Positions 1 through 6,255 of a stretch of DNA of 10,901 nt are shown here, piece by piece. The notes below the pieces were generated by a model. It did no database searches and was not told the DNA's origin. It saw nothing but the letters and a program-made list of their open reading frames with translations. The position numbers and the translations under genes were made by a program. Every line of letters starts with the position of its first letter. Position 1 is the stretch's first letter. This DNA comes from Synergistaceae bacterium. Its GTDB lineage: Bacteria > Synergistota > Synergistia > Synergistales > Synergistaceae. The stretch is from assembly GCA_031264605.1 (NCBI GenBank), contig JAISDQ010000279.1:1-10901 (forward strand), in the 5' to 3' direction.

Positions 1-41
1 GAGATAGTCCGCAAATTTTATAAAAATCACCGCATAAACTG

Positions 42-67
42 ATTTTGCGCGGTAGATACCGCAAAAT
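42..67. promoter_or_regulatory. Inverted repeat upstream of the PTS regulator gene
   Basis: An imperfect palindrome, ATTTTGC-gc-GGTA / TACC-GCAAAAT, lies about 100 bases before the regulator start. The 11-base arms match apart from a 2-base GC bulge. The motif CCGCA(A/T)A also occurs at 9, 30 and 59, so the last copy is part of the palindrome. It could be an operator for the adjacent PRD-type regulator, or a hairpin ending transcription of a gene to the left of the window. No T-run follows it on the plus strand, which weakens the terminator reading. The rest of 1-162 shows no gene and no convincing sigma-70 promoter. Confidence 0.35.
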
Positions 68-165
68 TAAGGATAGCGGCGTATTGCGCGCAGCCCCCGA
101 TTTGTATTACGATGAATAAAACAAAGTCAATACACGCGTAAAATAATTGGCGAGAGGGGAGCATG

Positions 166-2112
166 ATGTTAGCTGAAAAAGCGATTAAAATTTTAAACGC
201 GCTGGTTAACAACAAAAAAACGCCCCTGACGACCAAGATGCTGGCCGATCTTTTGGAGATGTCCGAGCGCAGCGTTTCCTCTTACCTGAAAGAGGTCGCG
301 CAATTTTGCGAACAAGAGTCAATCGAGCTTGTCAGCAAGCCGGGAACTGGGATCCGCCTGAACCTTGACGACGATACGCTTTTTAAAATATCAAAGTACA
401 TAAAACCCGAAGCGAGCTACTTTTCAGCGGATTATCGGCGCTGGTACATCATCAATCTCCTTCTCAACAACTGGACGACCTACACAATGGCGTTGTTTGC
501 CGACGACCTGAACGTTTCAAAGGCGTCCGTCAAGTCGGATTTGGACGCCGCGACCAAATGGCTGAATAATTTCGGGATAAAGGTTGTAAGCCGCCCCGGT
601 TCGGGAATCGCGCTGGACGGCGACGAGTTGTTCATCCGAGGCGCCATAGTATTCGCAAACCGCAAATCGAACTCCCTCAACCTGACCCCGCGGGAGGAGC
701 GGACGCCGGATTACCGTATCGACGCCGATACAAAGGAGCGCCTGACGCATAATTACCGCTCCGCAAATCTTGGCGTGTACATCAAAGGGATACAGGATTT
801 TGAAAAAAACAAAGGGGTAATACTGACAGAGGACGGTTTTTTGATGGTGTTGGAGCATATGCTGGTTCAAAAACGCCGCGTTCTTGTGGAAAATTATGTC
901 AGCATTCCCGCCGCGGCGGTTGACTCGGCGGATTTATCAGCCGCTGAACCGCTGATCGAGCGGCTTCACAGCGAAAATCTGCTGCCCATACAGGAAGATG
1001 AGCACCGCTACGCCGCCATGTTGCTAAGAACGGCGGAAACCGCCTCGGAAGACGGCCAGGCGGAAATTTCCGGCGCGGTCAGCGAGCTTTCCCACCGAAT
1101 CGTCCAATATGTGTCAGACTTCACCGGCATGGGTTTTACGGAGGATTCCGTTTTGCGGGACCGCATAAAAAAATTCCTGAGCGTATCTCTGGTACGCGTC
1201 AGGTTTGGGTTTCAGCTGCCCAGCCCTCTGTTGGCGCAGGCCAAGCAGGCGTATCCCTCGGTGTTCAGCGTGTGTTATGCCGCCGGCCAGCTATACAAAG
1301 ACGCGGTCGGCATTTATCCCAGCGAGAACGAACTGTCGCATTTGGCGCTTATCTTCGGCAATTCGGCGCAAAACTCCAACAAGCACGTACGCGCGGTGAT
1401 GATCTCCGCCGCCGGCGTCGCCTCAGCCCGCCTGATTGAAATCCGCCTGAGCGAAGAGCTGCCGAATCTGGAAATCGCCGCGGTGCTGCCTTTTACAGAG
1501 GCGGATAAAATTGAGGAACTGTCGCCGCAGTTGGTCATAACGACGACAAAGGCTTTCAAGCACAAAATTCATACCGTGTTTGTATCCTCCATGGCCGGGC
1601 CGGAGGACATAAACCGGCTGCGCCGGGAATGCAACGCGATAGCGGGAGGATGCGCCCGGTCGGAAAACGGAGTGACGTTCAACCAGCTTTTGAAACCGGA
1701 GCTGATCCAACTGAAACAGCATTTTCCTACCGTTGAAAAGGTTTTGAGGGCGGCGGCGGCCAAATTGGAGGCGCACGGGTATGTTGACGGGCGGTACTAT
1801 GAAGACACGATCGCCCGCGAACAAATCGCGCCTACCGCGATCGGCAGGGGCATCGCGATTCCTCACAGTCATTCCGGCACGGTGAAGGCCCCGGCGGTCT
1901 GTTTTATCAGCCTCGACAAAAGCATAGACTGGGGCGGTGAGGCGGTAGACCTGATATTTGCGCTGGCTTTGGACTTTGTGGATATAAAGAGCACAAGCGC
2001 GTTTTTTAAAGCGTTTTACAGCATTGTCAATAATACCGAAACGGTGATAAACCTGCGACGGGCTTCCTCGGCTGAGGAAATCAAAAAAATCGTCGCGGAC
2101 AGATGCGGTTAG
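166..2112 (+). CDS. PRD- and EIIA-domain transcriptional regulator (BglG/MtlR/LicR class)
   Basis: A PTS-controlled transcription factor of 648 aa, probably the activator of the PTS genes that follow. Domains in order (numbered from the 166 start): a winged HTH at about 1-60, an Mga/HTH_11-like second HTH at about 95-160, PRD1 at about 200-305, PRD2 at about 315-405, an EIIB(Gat)-like segment at about 408-490, and a fructose/mannitol-type EIIA at about 500-648. The EIIA active-site histidine is clear in GIAIPHSHS (His567), and PRD1 keeps a histidine in EHMLVQKRR (His231). The PRD2 positions that are normally histidine look replaced (Phe337 and Ile396), and the EIIB-like cysteine looks replaced by Ser in MISAAG. 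These family proteins are activated or inhibited by phosphorylation from HPr and EIIB. ATG codons sit at 163 and 166; I chose 166 because GAGGGGA (154-160) is only 2 bases from 163 but 5 from 166. Two DNA-binding HTHs make it a DNA-binding activator rather than an RNA antiterminator. Confidence 0.9.
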   Translation: MLAEKAIKILNALVNNKKTPLTTKMLADLLEMSERSVSSYLKEVAQFCEQESIELVSKPGTGIRLNLDDDTLFKISKYIKPEASYFSADYRRWYIINLLLNNWTTYTMALFADDLNVSKASVKSDLDAATKWLNNFGIKVVSRPGSGIALDGDELFIRGAIVFANRKSNSLNLTPREERTPDYRIDADTKERLTHNYRSANLGVYIKGIQDFEKNKGVILTEDGFLMVLEHMLVQKRRVLVENYVSIPAAAVDSADLSAAEPLIERLHSENLLPIQEDEHRYAAMLLRTAETASEDGQAEISGAVSELSHRIVQYVSDFTGMGFTEDSVLRDRIKKFLSVSLVRVRFGFQLPSPLLAQAKQAYPSVFSVCYAAGQLYKDAVGIYPSENELSHLALIFGNSAQNSNKHVRAVMISAAGVASARLIEIRLSEELPNLEIAAVLPFTEADKIEELSPQLVITTTKAFKHKIHTVFVSSMAGPEDINRLRRECNAIAGGCARSENGVTFNQLLKPELIQLKQHFPTVEKVLRAAAAKLEAHGYVDGRYYEDTIAREQIAPTAIGRGIAIPHSHSGTVKAPAVCFISLDKSIDWGGEAVDLIFALALDFVDIKSTSAFFKAFYSIVNNTETVINLRRASSAEEIKKIVADRCG

Positions 2113-2118
2113 GGGGGG
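2111..2118 (+). promoter_or_regulatory. Ribosome binding site deciding the ptsI start
   Basis: AGGGGGGG lies 8 bases before the ATG at 2127 and overlaps the stop codon of the regulator. The alternative in-frame ATG at 2103 lies upstream of this site and inside the regulator gene, so it is not used in this annotation. Family alignment agrees: from 2127 the active-site histidine falls at residue 189, the same number as in E. coli enzyme I. Confidence 0.7.
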
Positions 2119-2126
2119 ACTTGCAA

Positions 2127-3830
2127 ATGCGCAAGGGCATGGGCGTTTCACAGGGGATAGCCATTGGACCGGCGATGGTTTATAAAACAAGGGTCATAGA
2201 GCTTACGCACCGGATGATAACGGTAAACGACGTGGAAAGTGAAAAGAAAAAGGCCGAAGCGGCCATCGCCGGCGCTAAGGCGGAGCTTCAAAACATATTG
2301 GACGCGCTGGATCCTAAAAAGGACCGGGCCAAGTGCGACCTGATTGAAGTCCAGATCGAGCTGGCGGCCGATCCCATGCTGCAAAGCAAGGTGAATCAAT
2401 ATATAGAGGTCTCTTACCGTAATGTGGGCGACGCTGTGATTCTCGCCGCCGAGGATATCGCGAAGCAGTTTGACGGTTTTTGCAATGAATATTACCGCGC
2501 CCGCGCTGTGGATATCCGCGATATCGGCGAGCGGCTGGCCGCGCAGGCCTTTGGTATTAAACGGGCCAGCCTTGCCCGGATGGAAACCCCTTCCATTGTA
2601 TTTGCCAAAGACATATCCCCCAGCGAGACCGTGATGATGGATAAGGAAAAAGTCCTGGCCTTTGTCACGGAGCTTGGCTCGCAGACCTCGCACACTGCGA
2701 TATTGGCAAAAATGCTTGAGATTCCCGCCGTGGTCGGCGTTTCCGTCGAGGGCGTCATGGACGGCGAGCGGACGATGGTGGACGGCGCCACCGGCGAGGT
2801 GCTGGTTCTTCCAAGCGACGCCGAGCTTGCCACGTACGAAAAGCGCCGGAAGAACTTTCTGGATAAAAGAGCCAGCCTGAAAAAGCTGCGGGCTCTTTCC
2901 GCCACAACCACAGACGGTTACACCGTGGAACTTTGCATCAACATCGCCGACCCGCGGGAGACCGCTAAAATCAAGGAGGCCGGCGCGGACGGGGTGGGCC
3001 TGTTCCGTACGGAGTTCCTGTACATGGACGCAAAGGAGCTGCCCGGCGAGGAAGAACAGTTCAACGCTTACAAAATGGCAGCGGTAAGCGCCGAAGGGCG
3101 TCCTGTCGTCATACGCACGCTGGATATCGGCGGCGACAAAACGCTGCCCTATCTGCCGATCCCTCAAGAAGCCAACCCGTTTCTCGGATACCGCGCCATT
3201 CGTCTGTGCCTTGACAGGCCGGATATATTCAAGGCCCAGCTCCGGGCTATTTTGCGGGCAAGCGCGTTCGGGCGTCTGGAGATCATGTTCCCCATGATCG
3301 GATCTATGAATCAGCTTTACCGCGCAAAGCAGGTCGTTGAGGAATGCAAGAAAGAACTGGCCGGGCAAAACATCCCGTTTGACGCTAAAATCCCCGTCGG
3401 GATGATGGTGGAGATCCCGAGCGCGGCGGCGGCGGCGCAGCTGTTTGCCAAAGCGTCGGACTTCTTTTCCATTGGCACCAACGACTTGTGCCAGTACGCA
3501 TTGGCGGTTGACCGCATGAACGTGAAAATATCCGACCTTTACAACCACTTTAATCCCGGCGTCTTGCGCCTGATTCGCAACACCATCCGGGCCGCGAACG
3601 AGGCGGGCATTATGGCGAGGATGTGCGGGGAAATGGCCGCGGACGCCGCGGCGGCGCCTTTGCTGCTTGGCATGGGGCTGAACGAGTTTTCCATGAATCC
3701 GGCCAGCCTGCCTTACATAAAGGACAAGGTGCGAGGCACGAGCATGGCGCGGGCAAAGGATATCGCCGAAAAAGCAATGGAAATGGACAGCGCCATCGAC
3801 ATTCAAAACTATTTGGAGGATTTGCAATGA
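2127..3830 (+). CDS. ptsI: Phosphoenolpyruvate-protein phosphotransferase (PTS enzyme I)
   Basis: Cytoplasmic enzyme I, which takes phosphate from phosphoenolpyruvate onto a histidine and passes it to HPr, the first step of PTS sugar uptake. At 567 aa it is full length for the family (570-575). The N-terminal HPr-binding/phosphohistidine part carries GSQTSHTAILAK with His189 as the phospho-acceptor. The C-terminal PEP-binding barrel shows GVGLFRTEFLYM (about residue 290), FFSIGTNDLCQY with Cys455 where Thr is usual, and the catalytic cysteine in ARMCGEMAAD (Cys500, equivalent to Cys502 in E. coli). It follows the regulator stop by 14 bases and its own TGA overlaps the ptsH ATG, so translation of the two is likely coupled. 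Finding EI inside a sugar-specific operon is unusual and suggests it serves the neighbouring EIIA and EIIBC. All core catalytic residues are present, so it should be active. Confidence 0.97.
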   Translation: MRKGMGVSQGIAIGPAMVYKTRVIELTHRMITVNDVESEKKKAEAAIAGAKAELQNILDALDPKKDRAKCDLIEVQIELAADPMLQSKVNQYIEVSYRNVGDAVILAAEDIAKQFDGFCNEYYRARAVDIRDIGERLAAQAFGIKRASLARMETPSIVFAKDISPSETVMMDKEKVLAFVTELGSQTSHTAILAKMLEIPAVVGVSVEGVMDGERTMVDGATGEVLVLPSDAELATYEKRRKNFLDKRASLKKLRALSATTTDGYTVELCINIADPRETAKIKEAGADGVGLFRTEFLYMDAKELPGEEEQFNAYKMAAVSAEGRPVVIRTLDIGGDKTLPYLPIPQEANPFLGYRAIRLCLDRPDIFKAQLRAILRASAFGRLEIMFPMIGSMNQLYRAKQVVEECKKELAGQNIPFDAKIPVGMMVEIPSAAAAAQLFAKASDFFSIGTNDLCQYALAVDRMNVKISDLYNHFNPGVLRLIRNTIRAANEAGIMARMCGEMAADAAAAPLLLGMGLNEFSMNPASLPYIKDKVRGTSMARAKDIAEKAMEMDSAIDIQNYLEDLQ

Positions 3831-4093
3831 TTTCGAAAGAGTACACGATTTTAGCGCCGGAGGGACTGCACGCCCGTCCCGCGAAGGAGTTTCTGAACCT
3901 TGTGCGCCAATTCAAGTCCAAGGTTGTACTGATAAAGGACGGCATAACGGCGGACGCCGGCAGCATGTTGGGGATACTGTCGATGCAGGCGACATACAAT
4001 TCAAAAATCATCCTCGAAGTCTCGGGCGAGGATGAAGTTCACGCCGCCGAGAGATTTGACTGTTTCTTCGACAAAGAGATCATAAATCTATAG
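3827..4093 (+). CDS. ptsH: HPr phosphocarrier protein
   Basis: Small cytoplasmic phosphocarrier of 88 aa, the usual HPr size. It accepts phosphate from enzyme I on His15 (motif EGLHARPAKEF) and donates it to EIIA. Ser46 is present in AGSMLGILSMQA, the position phosphorylated by HPr kinase/phosphorylase in Bacillota to trigger catabolite repression with CcpA. The surrounding residues (Met47, Leu48, Gly49) are compatible with that use but do not prove it, and no HPr kinase gene lies in this window. The start is the ATG of the ATGA overlap with the ptsI stop, with GGAGG at 3815-3819. An open frame extends upstream to 3623 inside ptsI, but it lacks a ribosome site, and the N-terminus of HPr (MISKEYTILAPEGLHARP) fits 3827 exactly. 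A short 16-base gap leads to the EIIA gene. Confidence 0.96.
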   Translation: MISKEYTILAPEGLHARPAKEFLNLVRQFKSKVVLIKDGITADAGSMLGILSMQATYNSKIILEVSGEDEVHAAERFDCFFDKEIINL

Positions 4094-4095
4094 CG

Positions 4096-4104
4096 AAGGA
4101 GGTG
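4096..4104 (+). promoter_or_regulatory. Strong ribosome binding site for a TTG start
   Basis: AAGGAGGTG is close to a perfect anti-16S match and lies 5 bases (7 from the end of GGAGG) before TTG at 4110. It supports the non-ATG start of the EIIA gene, since no ATG occurs in frame before the conserved N-terminal region. Confidence 0.75.
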
Positions 4105-4109
4105 AGAAT

Positions 4110-4550
4110 TTGGAAATCAGCGAAGTGTTGCTCGAAGAACTCATCGTGTTCGACGTGGAGAGCCGAACCAAGGACAGGGCAATCCGGGAATTGGCCGCGA
4201 AGCTTGAAAACACAGGCTATGTGACCGACATTGACGCCTATCTCGCGGCAGTCATGAAAAGGGAGGAAATCTCAAGCACGGGGCTTGGCATGGGCGTCGC
4301 CATTCCGCACGGGAAAAGCGGCGCGGTAGCCAAGGCTTGCGTCGTCTTTGGACGGAGCCGGGATGGCATCGACTACCAAAGCGACGACGGCGAGCCGGTG
4401 TATCTGTTGTTTCTGATCGCGGCTCCCGAAGCGGCGGACGAGCACCTGAGGATTTTGGCAAACATATCGCGGAAGCTCATCCACGAGCGCGTCAGAAACG
4501 AACTCCGGCAAGCGGAAACGGCACGGGAGGTCTATCAGGCATTGAGTTGA
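4110..4550 (+). CDS. PTS fructose-type EIIA component
   Basis: Cytoplasmic EIIA protein of 146 aa (PTS_EIIA type 2, fructose/mannitol class). It takes phosphate from HPr on a histidine and passes it to the EIIB domain of the permease encoded next. The active-site histidine is His67 in GMGVAIPHGKS, preceded by the conserved REEISSTGLG, which positions the loop. The family's usual C-terminal pattern, LLFLIAAPEAADEHLRILANISRKL, is also seen. The size is that of a free-standing EIIA, not fused to HPr as in FruB proteins. The start is TTG, supported by a strong ribosome site. The gene lies 16 bases after ptsH and 28 bases before the EIIBC gene. The short spacer after its stop holds imperfect TTGAG repeats, which look incidental. 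The substrate cannot be told from this subunit alone. Confidence 0.93.
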   Translation: MEISEVLLEELIVFDVESRTKDRAIRELAAKLENTGYVTDIDAYLAAVMKREEISSTGLGMGVAIPHGKSGAVAKACVVFGRSRDGIDYQSDDGEPVYLLFLIAAPEAADEHLRILANISRKLIHERVRNELRQAETAREVYQALS

Positions 4551-4578
4551 GAATTGAATTGAGAAAGGAGCATTTATC

Positions 4579-5949
4579 ATGAAACTTGTAGCCATTACAT
4601 CCTGCTCCACCGGTATCGCCCACACCTATATGGCGGCTGAAGCGCTCGAGGTTGCGGCCAAGGAACTCGGGTATCAGATCAAAGTGGAAACCCAGGGCTC
4701 GATCGGCGCGGAAAATGTGCTGACGGCACAGGAGATCAAGGAAGCCGACGCGGTCGTCATCGCCGCTTCCACCACCGTTAACAAGGATCGCTTCGCGGGT
4801 AAAAAACTTCGGGAAGCGGACGTCAACGACGCGATACTGCGCGGCAAGGCGCTTTTGGAAAGCGCGGCAACCGCGGAAGTGTATAACGCAAAAGGGGCGG
4901 CTTTTGTCGAAAAGCGCGCCGCCGGGAAATCCATGGGAATTTACGTGCATCTTATGACCGGCGTTTCCTACATGATTCCCTTCGTTGTGGCCGGCGGCAT
5001 CAGCATTGCGCTTGCCTTCGCGTTTGGAGGCATTAACTCCGAGGGAGCGGTGGCGAGCACAATCAACGGCCTTGGAGGTTTGGCCATGGGGCTGATGTGG
5101 CCTGCGCTGGGCGGTTATGTCGCCTTTTCTATCGCCGACCGTCCGGGACTTGTTCCCGGCATGGTGTTCGGCATGATGGCGTCGCAGATGTCCGCGGGCT
5201 TTCTTGGCGCCTTGGCGGGCGGTTTTTTGGCGGGCTACATCGCGCTGACGATTAAAAAAATCAAACTTCCAAAAGCCCTCATGGGGCTTATGCCCATACT
5301 GATTATCCCGGTGTTTTCTGTGCTTGTCGGCGGCGTGATTTTCAAGCTGTTTATCGGCATCCCTGTCGGATGGCTCAACCAGGTGATGACCGACTGGCTG
5401 CAGTCCATGAGCAACGCCAGTGGGGTTATGCTCGGCGCGATTCTCGGCGCGATGATGGCGATTGATCTGGCGGGGCCCATCGGTAAGGCCGCCTACTTCT
5501 TCGGCGTCGCCTCGCTGACCAACCTTGTCCAGGGCGAAACCAGCTTAATTATGGCCGCCGTGATGGTTTCCGGCATGGTCCCCCCGCTCGCGATGGCGCT
5601 GTCCTCCACCATTATCGGCAAAAACCGTTACTCCAACGAGCAGCGTGAATCCGGCAAATCCGCTTGGGTGCTTGGGCTTTCCTTTATTTCCGAAGGAGCG
5701 ATTCCTTTCGCGGTGGCCGACCCGATTCGAGTGCTCGGCTCATGTACGGTTGGCGCGGCGATTTCCGGCGCGCTGTCCATGATTTTCAACTGCGGTCTTG
5801 CGGTGCCCCACGGCGGATTCTTCGTGTTCATGATTCCCGGAGCGGTTTCCAACGTCTTCCTGTACATTCTCGCCCTGCTCGTCGGCACTGCCGTCAGCGG
5901 CGTGCTGATCACCGCTCTGAAAAAGCCTGTTGAGGAAGCGGTAAATTAA
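4579..5949 (+). CDS. PTS fructose-type EIIBC permease
   Basis: Membrane permease of 456 aa that imports a sugar and phosphorylates it. The EIIB domain (about 1-100) carries the phospho-cysteine Cys9 in CSTGIAHTYMAAE, the hallmark of the fructose EIIB family. A linker leads to the EIIC domain (about 118-456), with roughly eight to ten hydrophobic membrane segments starting at YVHLMTGVSYMIPFVVAGG. Fructose-type EIIC signatures include AGPIGKAAYFFG and ISEGAIPFAVADPIRV. In the first, Gly stands where Asn is common (GPINKAA), and in the second ISEG replaces the usual ITEG. AAAGGAG (4564-4570) lies 8 bases before the ATG. The gene closes the plus-strand operon and is followed by a hairpin. Fructose is the default substrate of the family, but members also take mannose-like sugars, polyols and sugar derivatives. 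No 1-phosphofructokinase gene lies beside it, so the substrate is left open. Confidence 0.94.
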   Translation: MKLVAITSCSTGIAHTYMAAEALEVAAKELGYQIKVETQGSIGAENVLTAQEIKEADAVVIAASTTVNKDRFAGKKLREADVNDAILRGKALLESAATAEVYNAKGAAFVEKRAAGKSMGIYVHLMTGVSYMIPFVVAGGISIALAFAFGGINSEGAVASTINGLGGLAMGLMWPALGGYVAFSIADRPGLVPGMVFGMMASQMSAGFLGALAGGFLAGYIALTIKKIKLPKALMGLMPILIIPVFSVLVGGVIFKLFIGIPVGWLNQVMTDWLQSMSNASGVMLGAILGAMMAIDLAGPIGKAAYFFGVASLTNLVQGETSLIMAAVMVSGMVPPLAMALSSTIIGKNRYSNEQRESGKSAWVLGLSFISEGAIPFAVADPIRVLGSCTVGAAISGALSMIFNCGLAVPHGGFFVFMIPGAVSNVFLYILALLVGTAVSGVLITALKKPVEEAVN

Positions 5950-5995
5950 TACCGCGACACTGAACTCCGCTGTTACGGCGTGACAAAAAACTATT

Positions 5996-6027
5996 TTCGC
6001 GTCCCGGCTGTGCTGCCGGGACGCGAA
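5996..6027. terminator. Hairpin between the convergent operons, probable bidirectional terminator
   Basis: A perfect 13-bp inverted repeat, TTCGCGTCCCGGC and GCCGGGACGCGAA, encloses a 6-base loop. It is GC-rich and very stable. On the minus strand the stem is followed within a few bases by a T-run (complement of the A-run at 5985-5990), which suits rho-independent termination of the minus-strand operon. On the plus strand the following TAACTATC is a poor T-run, so termination of the PTS operon here is likely but less typical. Its position between two converging operons supports use in both directions. Bases 6028-6076 show nothing else. Confidence 0.75.
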
Positions 6028-6076
6028 TAACTATCACCGGCTAAATTGTACTCTACCGTTGCGTAGTCGTTTGTGT

Positions 6077-6251
6077 TTATTCCAAGTCAATAAGGATTTT
6101 GCGGATGTCCGCAGATTTTTCTTCTATGTATCCGAATGCTTCCCGCATTTCATCCATAGGATATGTGGCGGTCACAAATCCCTTTAATTTTTGGCTCGTC
6201 TGACTCTGTGATTTTAAGAATCCCCGGAGCTTCAATCATTCCTGTTTTCAT
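6077..6251 (-). pseudogene. Internally deleted remnant of a zinc-type alcohol/polyol dehydrogenase (MDR family)
   Basis: Only the two ends of a medium-chain dehydrogenase gene survive. From ATG at 6251 the frame reads MKTGMIEAPGILKITESDEP, a typical MDR N-terminus, then runs into a stop at 6150-6152. A second frame from about 6181 reads GFVTATYPMDEMREAFGYIE and on to DLE and a stop at 6077, a typical MDR C-terminus. The two parts meet near 6180-6186 with a frame change. A full-length gene of this family is about 1,030-1,050 bases, so some 860-880 bases, including the zinc sites and the NAD-binding fold, are gone. It starts 4 bases after the stop of the preceding dehydrogenase gene, so it was once the last gene of this operon. 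The loss must have been a deletion rather than point decay, because both ends are well preserved. No functional product is expected; a 33-aa peptide could be made. Confidence 0.8.
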
Positions 6252-6255
6252 ATAA

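Noticed and set aside
1..42. Open frame from the window edge to a TGA at 40-42, possibly the tail of an upstream gene
   Set aside because: Thirteen codons without a stop carry no statistical weight and the peptide matches no family I recognise; nothing upstream is visible.
1423..2190. Antisense open frame across the EIIA domain of the regulator
   Set aside because: The plus-strand frame holds clear PTS domains; the antisense product has no recognisable domain or ribosome site.
3623..3826. Upstream extension of the HPr frame inside ptsI
   Set aside because: HPr proteins start where the 3827 ATG is placed (His15 then falls at residue 15), a ribosome site supports that start, and the extension is merely ptsI read in another frame.
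2148..3827. Very long open frame antisense to ptsI
   Set aside because: It is the mirror of a high-GC real gene in which ptsI has all catalytic motifs; the antisense translation is Arg/His-rich and matches nothing recognisable.
4541..4563. Imperfect TTGAG tandem repeats between the EIIA and EIIBC genes
   Set aside because: Very short, partly coding, and without any pairing partner or known function.
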